Position numbers and translations under genes: made by a program. A DNA stretch of 64,000 nucleotides, taken from Vibrio maerlii (GTDB lineage Bacteria > Pseudomonadota > Gammaproteobacteria > Enterobacterales > Vibrionaceae). Shown here piece by piece: positions 58,560-64,000 of the stretch. Location of the stretch: contig NZ_QRHC01000003.1 in the NCBI RefSeq assembly GCF_003415655.1, positions 300,336 to 364,335 of the forward strand, written 5' to 3'. Below the pieces are notes generated by a model. It saw nothing but the letters and a program-made list of their open reading frames with translations. It did no database searches and was not told where the DNA came from. Positions within the stretch are counted from its first letter, which is position 1; each line of letters starts with the position of its first letter.

Positions 58560-59419
58560 TCACTGACACCACAAATTGGCCCTCGCCAGCAAAACTGAAT
58601 CTCTTTCTCTATATCACTGGACGAAAGCCCAATGGCTATCACGAACTACAGACCTTATTTCAGTTCGTTGATCATGGTGATACGCTAGACATTACCGCGA
58701 ACTCATCAGGTGATATCACGCTATCTCCTGAGATTCCTGGGGTCCCCCTGCAAGTGAATTTAATCTGGAAAGCAGCCACTGCTCTGCAAAAAGCCACTAA
58801 CACTCAACTTGGCGCCCATATCGAACTGACTAAAGTTCTGCCTATGGGGGGCGGAATTGGTGGTGGTTCTTCCAATGCTGCAACGGTTTTAGTGGCACTT
58901 AACTTCCTATGGCAGTTAGGACTTGATAGCGAACAGTTGGCGGATATAGGCTTACACCTTGGGGCCGACGTTCCAGTGTTTGTGAAGGGACATGCCGCAT
59001 TTGCAGAGGGTGTCGGTGAGCAACTCACAGCAGCTTACCCTGAAGAGAAGGTCTACTTGGTAGTTAAACCAGAGGTGAGCATTGCAACCGTAGACATATT
59101 CACACACCCAGATCTGACCAGAAATACGCCAAAACGCTCGCTTGAAACGCTTCTAGCTACAGACTACGGAAACGATTGCGAAAAAATTGTGAGATTGATC
59201 TACCCAGAGGTTGATAAGCAACTTTCTTGGCTGCTACAATATGCGCCGTCAAGATTGACTGGCACCGGATCATGCGTTTTTGCTGAATTTGACAGCAAAT
59301 CCAGCGCAGAAAGTGTACAGAACAAACTCTCTGACAGTGTCTCTGCTTTTATTGCGAAAGGACGGAATGTTTCGCCTTTAATGAAGACACTCGCTGATTA
59401 CCAATCGGCCTACTCATAA
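58556..59419 (+). CDS. ispE: 4-diphosphocytidyl-2-C-methyl-D-erythritol kinase
   Basis: GHMP kinase: [22 protein letters not shown] at the N-terminus (in parts [11 protein letters not shown]), the ATP loop [18 protein letters not shown] and a C-terminal [12 protein letters not shown]. It phosphorylates CDP-ME in the MEP isoprenoid pathway. Two starts compete: ATG at 58541 (15 bases longer) and GTG at 58556, which makes a GTGA overlap with the lolB stop and gives a family-like N-terminus. I prefer GTG, giving 287 residues. Confidence 0.93.
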   Translation: MITDTTNWPSPAKLNLFLYITGRKPNGYHELQTLFQFVDHGDTLDITANSSGDITLSPEIPGVPLQVNLIWKAATALQKATNTQLGAHIELTKVLPMGGGIGGGSSNAATVLVALNFLWQLGLDSEQLADIGLHLGADVPVFVKGHAAFAEGVGEQLTAAYPEEKVYLVVKPEVSIATVDIFTHPDLTRNTPKRSLETLLATDYGNDCEKIVRLIYPEVDKQLSWLLQYAPSRLTGTGSCVFAEFDSKSSAESVQNKLSDSVSAFIAKGRNVSPLMKTLADYQSAYS

Positions 59420-59458
59420 TTTATTTAAAAACTGGACGCAACCCTGAGGTTTTTTACC

Positions 59459-60403
59459 GTGCCTGATATGAAGCTATTTGCTGGTAACGCTACACCTGAA
59501 CTAGCCCAACGCATTGCTGACCGTCTATACATCTCACTAGGTGATGCTACTGTTGAACGTTTTTCTGATGGTGAAGTATCAGTAAAAATCAACGAGAACG
59601 TTCGTGGTAGTGATGTATTCCTAATTCAATCTACTTGTGCACCAACTAACGACAACCTAATGGAGTTAGTGGTAATGATTGATGCAATGCGCCGCGCTTC
59701 TGCTGGCCGTATTACTGCAGTAATCCCTTACTTCGGCTACGCTCGCCAAGACCGTCGTGTACGTTCTGCTCGTGTGCCAATCACTGCAAAAGTTGTTGCG
59801 GATTTCCTATCTAACGTTGGTGTTGACCGCGTTCTTACTATCGACCTACACGCAGAGCAAATCCAAGGCTTCTTCGATGTACCAGTTGATAACATCTTCG
59901 GTACTCCAGTGCTTCTTGAAGACATGCAAAGCCGTGGCCTAGAAAACCCAGTTGTGGTTTCTCCAGACCTAGGTGGTGTTGTACGTGCTCGTGCAACCGC
60001 TAAAGCGCTAGGCGATATCGACATCGCTATCGTTGATAAGCGTCGTCCACGTGCTAACGTTTCAGAAGTAATGAACCTAATCGGTGATGTTGAAGGTCGT
60101 GATTGTGTAATCGTTGACGACATGATCGATACAGGCGGCACGCTATGTAAAGCTGCTGAAGCGCTAAAAGAGCGCGGTGCGAAGCGTGTATTCGCTTACG
60201 CAACTCACGCAGTATTCTCTGGTAACGCATCAGACAACATCAAGAACTCGGTACTAGACCAAGTTATCGTGACTGACTCTATCTCTCTTTCTAAAGAGAT
60301 GGCAGCGACAGGTAAAGTAACAACACTAAGCCTATCTCGCATGCTAGCTGAAGCGATTCGTCGTATCAGCAACGAAGAGTCAATCTCTGCGATGTTCAAC
60401 TAA
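59459..60403 (+). CDS. prs: Ribose-phosphate pyrophosphokinase
   Basis: A 314-residue PRPP synthase. [19 protein letters not shown] is nearly identical to E. coli and, as there, the start codon is GTG, with GAGG 9 bases upstream. [33 protein letters not shown] and the PRPP loop [10 protein letters not shown] are present. It makes PRPP for purine, pyrimidine, histidine and tryptophan synthesis. It is followed by a strong terminator. No PurR box is apparent. Confidence 0.98.
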   Translation: MPDMKLFAGNATPELAQRIADRLYISLGDATVERFSDGEVSVKINENVRGSDVFLIQSTCAPTNDNLMELVVMIDAMRRASAGRITAVIPYFGYARQDRRVRSARVPITAKVVADFLSNVGVDRVLTIDLHAEQIQGFFDVPVDNIFGTPVLLEDMQSRGLENPVVVSPDLGGVVRARATAKALGDIDIAIVDKRRPRANVSEVMNLIGDVEGRDCVIVDDMIDTGGTLCKAAEALKERGAKRVFAYATHAVFSGNASDNIKNSVLDQVIVTDSISLSKEMAATGKVTTLSLSRMLAEAIRRISNEESISAMFN

Positions 60404-60427
60404 TCCCCGATTAGTCTAAACTTTTCA

Positions 60428-60452
60428 AAAACACCCCTATATGGGGTGTTTT
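60428..60452 (+). terminator. Intrinsic terminator of prs
   Basis: 10-bp stem AAAACACCCC / GGGGTGTTTT, 5-base loop, followed by further T. Confidence 0.9.
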
Positions 60453-60549
60453 TTTATTTGCGCGTTTTCGAGTACAAGCTACCTCTCGCCCGCTGCGAGT
60501 TTTCTGTGCTATCATACTGCGCTTTTTAAAAATGGGAGAGATTGACACC

Positions 60550-61140
60550 TTGAGCCAGCAAATCAAACTACTCGTAGGCCTTGCTAACCCTGGGCCAGAA
60601 TACGCAAAGACCCGCCACAATGCAGGTGCATGGGTAGTAGAAGAACTCGCACGCGTACATAACGTAACACTTAAGAATGAAGCTAAATTCTTTGGTCTAA
60701 CTGGACGCATTATGGTGAATGGTCAAGATCTTCGCTTATTGATCCCAACCACTTTCATGAACCTTTCTGGTAAAGCAGTGGCAGCACTCGCTAAGTTTTA
60801 TCAGATTAAACCAGAAGAGATCATGGTTGCTCATGACGAGTTAGACCTGCCTCCTGGTGTAGGTAAGTTCAAGAAAGGCGGTGGCCATGGCGGCCATAAC
60901 GGTCTAAAAGACATCATCAGTAAGCAAGGTAACAATAAAGAATTTTATCGCCTGAGACTGGGTATCGGACACCCAGGTCATAAAGACAAGGTCGCAGGCT
61001 ATGTGCTGGGAAAAGCTCCAGCAAAAGAACAAGAATGCATCGATGCAGTTGTCGATGAGTCCGTACGTAGCTTAGACATCTTACTTAAAGATGGTCTAAC
61101 TAAAGCACAAAACCGCTTACACACGTTCAAAGCAGAATAA
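60550..61140 (+). CDS. pth: Peptidyl-tRNA hydrolase
   Basis: A 196-residue Pth: [20 protein letters not shown] with the catalytic His, [19 protein letters not shown] segment ([13 protein letters not shown]), HDELDLPPG and [11 protein letters not shown]. It recycles dropped-off peptidyl-tRNA. An ATG exists at 60532, but GGGAGAG lies between it and a TTG at 60550 that gives the family N-terminus [11 protein letters not shown] prefer the TTG. ychF follows 10 bases later, the conserved pth-ychF pair. Confidence 0.95.
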   Translation: MSQQIKLLVGLANPGPEYAKTRHNAGAWVVEELARVHNVTLKNEAKFFGLTGRIMVNGQDLRLLIPTTFMNLSGKAVAALAKFYQIKPEEIMVAHDELDLPPGVGKFKKGGGHGGHNGLKDIISKQGNNKEFYRLRLGIGHPGHKDKVAGYVLGKAPAKEQECIDAVVDESVRSLDILLKDGLTKAQNRLHTFKAE

Positions 61141-61150
61141 GGTTATTATC

Positions 61151-62242
61151 ATGGGTTTTAAATGTGGCATCGTTGGCCTACCAAACGTTGGTAAATCAAC
61201 ACTTTTCAATGCACTAACTAAAGCTGGCATCGAAGCAGCAAACTTCCCTTTTTGTACTATCGAGCCAAACACTGGCGTAGTACCTGTGCCAGATCTTCGC
61301 TTGGACGCTCTAGCAAAGATCGTTAACCCGCAAAAGATCCTACCAACAACGATGGAGTTTGTTGATATCGCAGGTCTAGTAGCTGGTGCATCTAAAGGTG
61401 AAGGTCTAGGTAACAAATTCCTAGCAAACATCCGTGAAACTGATGCGATCGGTCACGTAGTTCGTTGTTTTGAAAACGAAAACATCGTACACGTTTCAGG
61501 TAAAGTATCACCTATCGAAGATATCGAGGTTATCAACCTAGAGCTTGCTCTTGCAGACCTAGACAGCTGTGAACGTGCTCTTCAGCGTAATGCGAAGAAA
61601 GCAAAAGGTGGTGATAAAGACGCTAAGTTCGAAATCACTGTTCTAGAAAAGCTTCTTCCAGTGCTGACTGAAGGTGGCATGGCGCGTACTGTTGAGCTAG
61701 CAAAAGAAGAGCTGGCGGCGATTGGTTACCTAAACTTCCTAACTCTGAAGCCAACAATGTACATTGCTAACGTGAACGAAGATGGTTTCGAAGACAACCC
61801 ATACCTAGACGCTGTTCGTGAGTTTGCAGCAAAAGAGAACAACGTTGTTGTTCCTGTATGTGCAGCTATCGAATCTGAGCTTTCTGAGCTTGAAGATGAA
61901 GATCGTGAAGAATTCCTTGCTGACATGGGTATCGAAGAACCTGGTCTTAACCGCGTGATCCGCTCTGGTTACGAACTGCTCACACTGCAAACATACTTTA
62001 CTGCAGGTGTTAAGGAAGTACGTGCTTGGACGATCCCGGTAGGTGCGACTGCACCACAATCAGCGGGTAAGATCCACACAGATTTTGAAAAAGGTTTCAT
62101 CCGTGCAGAAGTTGTTGGTTACGATGACTTTATCGAGTTCAATGGCGAAAGTGGTGCTAAAGATGCAGGTAAATGGCGTCTAGAAGGTAAAGAATACATC
62201 GTTAAAGATGGTGATGTGATTCACTTCCGCTTCAACGTTTAA
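61151..62242 (+). CDS. ychF: Redox-regulated ribosome-binding ATPase YchF
   Basis: A 363-residue Obg-related P-loop protein. The G1 motif [14 protein letters not shown] near residue 8, G3 region [22 protein letters not shown] in place of NKxD (giving ATP over GTP preference), a coiled-coil insert, and a C-terminal TGS domain ([14 protein letters not shown] onward). It binds the 50S subunit and is linked to oxidative stress in E. coli. Co-transcribed with pth. Confidence 0.97.
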   Translation: MGFKCGIVGLPNVGKSTLFNALTKAGIEAANFPFCTIEPNTGVVPVPDLRLDALAKIVNPQKILPTTMEFVDIAGLVAGASKGEGLGNKFLANIRETDAIGHVVRCFENENIVHVSGKVSPIEDIEVINLELALADLDSCERALQRNAKKAKGGDKDAKFEITVLEKLLPVLTEGGMARTVELAKEELAAIGYLNFLTLKPTMYIANVNEDGFEDNPYLDAVREFAAKENNVVVPVCAAIESELSELEDEDREEFLADMGIEEPGLNRVIRSGYELLTLQTYFTAGVKEVRAWTIPVGATAPQSAGKIHTDFEKGFIRAEVVGYDDFIEFNGESGAKDAGKWRLEGKEYIVKDGDVIHFRFNV

Positions 62243-62265
62243 TCAATAGCTTGATTAATAACTAG

Positions 62266-62290
62266 AAAACCGGCGACGTTCGCCGGTTTT
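62266..62290 (+). terminator. Intrinsic terminator of pth-ychF
   Basis: 10-bp stem AAAACCGGCG / CGCCGGTTTT extended by one more pair, then TTT. Confidence 0.92.
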
Positions 62291-62449
62291 TTTATGCCGA
62301 AAAGATATAGATAAACAATACATCCTCGTTTCAACATAGTATTTGTAAGGGTAGATGTGCTTTTTTGTTTAGTTTTCGTATATAAACACAGCTCTTTGAT
62401 TAAAATTAAATCGAACAACCTATTTTGCCAAATTTATTAAAAAAAACTA

Positions 62450-62478
62450 TTGACGGTTTTCTCTCATGTCCGCATAAT
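62450..62478 (+). promoter_or_regulatory. Promoter of the tRNA cluster, stringent type
   Basis: TTGACG (62450-62455), a 17-base spacer, CATAAT (62473-62478), then the GC-rich discriminator GCGCCCCG. An A/T-rich UP-like tract (A-runs at 62435-62448) precedes the -35. It is 48 bases upstream of the first tRNA. Confidence 0.85.
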
Positions 62479-62526
62479 GCGCCCCGTTCTCAGCGATAAG
62501 GCAACTTAGCGATGAGATAGAAAATT

Positions 62527-62603
62527 GGCTACTTAGCTCAGTTGGTTAGAGCACATCACTCATAATGATGGGGTCGCAGGTTCAAATCCCGCAGTAGCCA
62601 CCA
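62527..62603 (+). tRNA. tRNA-Met (CAT), copy 1
   Basis: 77 bases, encoded CCA, anticodon loop CTCATAA. Closely matches the E. coli elongator Met tRNA, and the acceptor stem is fully paired (unlike initiator). Confidence 0.96.
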
Positions 62604-62712
62604 TTTTCTAAGCGCTTTTCATAAGAGCCTTTAGAAAATAAAGAACAACGTTATTGAGATTCACCAATCATCTCCTTAACTACACTCTTTGCTTTAAGAA
62701 TAAAAAAGCGAT

Positions 62713-62797
62713 GCGGAAGTGGCGGAATTGGTAGACGCACCAGATTTAGGTTCTGGCGCCGCAAGGTGTGAGAGTTCAAGTCTCTCCTTCCGCACCA
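62713..62797 (+). tRNA. tRNA-Leu (TAG), copy 1
   Basis: 85 bases, class II with long variable arm, anticodon loop TTTAGGT, encoded CCA. Confidence 0.97.
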
Positions 62798-62850
62798 TTA
62801 TTCTTCTCTTACTTAAAGAGACATGCGATTGACATGTAAAACAATCCAGT

Positions 62851-62925
62851 TGGGCTATCGCCAAGCGGTAAGGCACCGGCTTTTGATGCCGGCATTCCCT
62901 GGTTCGAATCCAGGTAGCCCAGCCA
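62851..62925 (+). tRNA. tRNA-Gln (TTG), copy 1
   Basis: 75 bases, anticodon loop TTTTGAT between CCGGC and GCCGG, encoded CCA. Confidence 0.97.
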
Positions 62926-62951
62926 CTAATTAAAATATTTTTAATTTACTG

Positions 62952-62980
62952 TTGAAAATATTGCGACGTTTGATTATATT
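62952..62980 (+). promoter_or_regulatory. Internal promoter candidate in the tRNA cluster
   Basis: TTGAAA, a 17-base spacer, TATATT, 31 bases before the second tRNA-Met. It is present only in this Gln-Met spacer. Confidence 0.6.
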
Positions 62981-63011
62981 CTCTCGTCCAAATTTAGTCT
63001 TTTGACTAGAT

Positions 63012-63088
63012 GGCTACTTAGCTCAGTTGGTTAGAGCACATCACTCATAATGATGGGGTCGCAGGTTCAAATCCCGCAGTAGCCACCA
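63012..63088 (+). tRNA. tRNA-Met (CAT), copy 2
   Basis: Identical in sequence to copy 1, including the first 40 or so bases of downstream spacer. Confidence 0.96.
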
Positions 63089-63177
63089 TTTTCTAAGCGC
63101 TTTTCATAAGAGCCTTTAGAAAATAAAGACAACGTTATATTGATTTTACCAATTGTCGATATGACTACAGATTTGTT

Positions 63178-63262
63178 GCGGAAGTGGCGGAATTGGTAGA
63201 CGCACCAGATTTAGGTTCTGGCGCCGCAAGGTGTGAGAGTTCAAGTCTCTCCTTCCGCACCA
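63178..63262 (+). tRNA. tRNA-Leu (TAG), copy 2
   Basis: Identical to copy 1, 85 bases with CCA. Confidence 0.97.
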
Positions 63263-63314
63263 TTATTCTTCTCTTACTTAAAGAGACATGCGATTGACAT
63301 GTAAAACAATCAGT

Positions 63315-63389
63315 TGGGCTATCGCCAAGCGGTAAGGCACCGGCTTTTGATGCCGGCATTCCCTGGTTCGAATCCAGGTAGCCCAGCCA
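63315..63389 (+). tRNA. tRNA-Gln (TTG), copy 2
   Basis: Identical to copy 1, 75 bases with CCA. Confidence 0.97.
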
Positions 63390-63442
63390 CTAATACAACG
63401 TTATTGAGATTCACCAATCATCTCCTTAACTACAGAATTGAT

Positions 63443-63527
63443 GCGGAAGTGGCGGAATTGGTAGACGCACCAGATTTAGGTTCTGGCGCCGCAAGGTGTG
63501 AGAGTTCAAGTCTCTCCTTCCGCACCA
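63443..63527 (+). tRNA. tRNA-Leu (TAG), copy 3
   Basis: Identical to copy 1. It directly follows tRNA-Gln copy 2 with no Met copy between, breaking the Met-Leu-Gln order. Confidence 0.97.
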
Positions 63528-63573
63528 TTATTCTTCTCTGCTCATGTCTTCTAAGAGCAATAGAGAGGAAATT

Positions 63574-63650
63574 GGCTACTTAGCTCAGTTGGTTAGAGCA
63601 CATCACTCATAATGATGGGGTCGCAGGTTCAAATCCCGCAGTAGCCACCA
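63574..63650 (+). tRNA. tRNA-Met (CAT), copy 3
   Basis: Identical to copy 1, preceded by a unique 46-base spacer. Confidence 0.96.
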
Positions 63651-63739
63651 TTTTCTAAGCGCTTTTTATAAGAGCCTTTAGAAAATAAAGACAACGTTAT
63701 ATTGATTTTACCAATCATCGATATGACTACAGAATTGTT

Positions 63740-63824
63740 GCGGAAGTGGCGGAATTGGTAGACGCACCAGATTTAGGTTCTGGCGCCGCAAGGTGTGAGA
63801 GTTCAAGTCTCTCCTTCCGCACCA
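63740..63824 (+). tRNA. tRNA-Leu (TAG), copy 4
   Basis: Identical to the other copies, 85 bases with CCA. Confidence 0.97.
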
Positions 63825-63876
63825 TCATTCTTCTCTTATTTAAAGAGACATGCGATTGACATGTAAAACAATCAGT

Positions 63877-63951
63877 TGGGCTATCGCCAAGCGGTAAGGC
63901 ACCGGCTTTTGATGCCGGCATTCCCTGGTTCGAATCCAGGTAGCCCAGCCA
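63877..63951 (+). tRNA. tRNA-Gln (TTG), copy 3
   Basis: Identical to copy 1. The 49 bases after it up to the window end repeat the spacer that precedes Leu copies 2 and 4, so another tRNA-Leu is expected just past base 64000. Confidence 0.97.
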
Positions 63952-64000
63952 CTAATTACAACGTTATATTGATTTTACCAGTTATCGATATAACTACAGA

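Noticed and set aside
62694..63921. Several 60-90-codon frames overlapping the tRNA cluster on both strands, some repeated
   Set aside because: They are read from tRNA genes and duplicated spacers; identity follows the tRNA repeats and no ribosome sites are seen.

Overview
The window is a stretch of the main chromosome of a Vibrio-type gammaproteobacterium (Vibrionaceae). This rests on the gene content and order, on protein sequences that read as Vibrio homologues throughout, on a NutA-type lipoprotein 5'-nucleotidase, and on Vibrio-style tRNA gene amplification. Almost everything is core genome. I see no prophage, insertion sequence, integron, CRISPR array or secretion system, and no large accessory island. 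The unusual material lies between genes.

Layout. 1-5.6 kb: 3' part of gloB, mltD, a YafD-like phosphatase, glnB (PII), a small cytochrome c and tilS. 5.6-25.3 kb (all minus strand, read right to left): rpsB-tsf-pyrH-frr-uppS-cdsA-ispC-rseP-bamA-skp-lpxD-fabZ-lpxA-lpxB-rnhB-dnaE-accA, the classic translation / isoprenoid / phospholipid / outer-membrane assembly / lipid A / replication supercluster. It is cut by several intrinsic terminators and, between lpxA and lpxB, by a palindromic repeat element. 25.3-31.6 kb: the rpsB leader RNA, an ERIC-like element, map, glnD, a DUF3461 gene with a 14-copy 8-bp tandem repeat directly behind it, and glyA. 31.9-41 kb: a YitT-family membrane protein, an MliC-like lipoprotein, gmhB, the MetJ-controlled metNIQ methionine importer, a HELSH-motif membrane protein, gltX, a DUF2057 protein and a porin. 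41-46.4 kb: a CueR-type promoter driving a three-HMA-domain copper ATPase (copA) and a DUF411 protein, then a KdgM-like porin and a TraB/GumN protein. 46.4-47.4 kb: tRNA-Pro(TGG) followed by a tandem array of about 131-bp units, each starting with a copy of the tRNA 3' end and carrying a terminator-like hairpin. 47.6-57.7 kb: a DUF3149 microprotein, smrA, rluF, ybaK, nutA, and the kdsA-sirB1-sirB2-prmC-prfA-hemA cluster read leftwards. 57.9-62.3 kb: lolB-ispE-prs-pth-ychF read rightwards. 62.5-64 kb: ten tRNA genes (Met, Leu, Gln repeated) behind a stringent-type promoter, probably continuing past the window end.

Functional links. GlnD (26.7 kb) uridylylates GlnB (3.4 kb). UppS, CdsA, IspC and IspE supply isoprenoid and phospholipid precursors. 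RseP, BamA, Skp, LolB and the Lpx/KdsA/GmhB enzymes build the outer membrane. HemA, GltX and the tRNA genes share charged tRNA. PurR-like operators precede glyA and nutA, linking one-carbon supply and nucleotide scavenging to purine status. Start codons were re-chosen from Shine-Dalgarno spacing and family N-termini where the longest frame looked wrong (tilS, lpxB, lpxA, lpxD, rpsB, map, glnD, rluF, nutA, pth and others).

The strongest candidates for something undescribed are the tRNA-Pro 3'-end satellite array, with paired hairpin changes and a dimeric higher-order repeat, and a family of CTAG-centred short tandem repeats in three intergenic regions.
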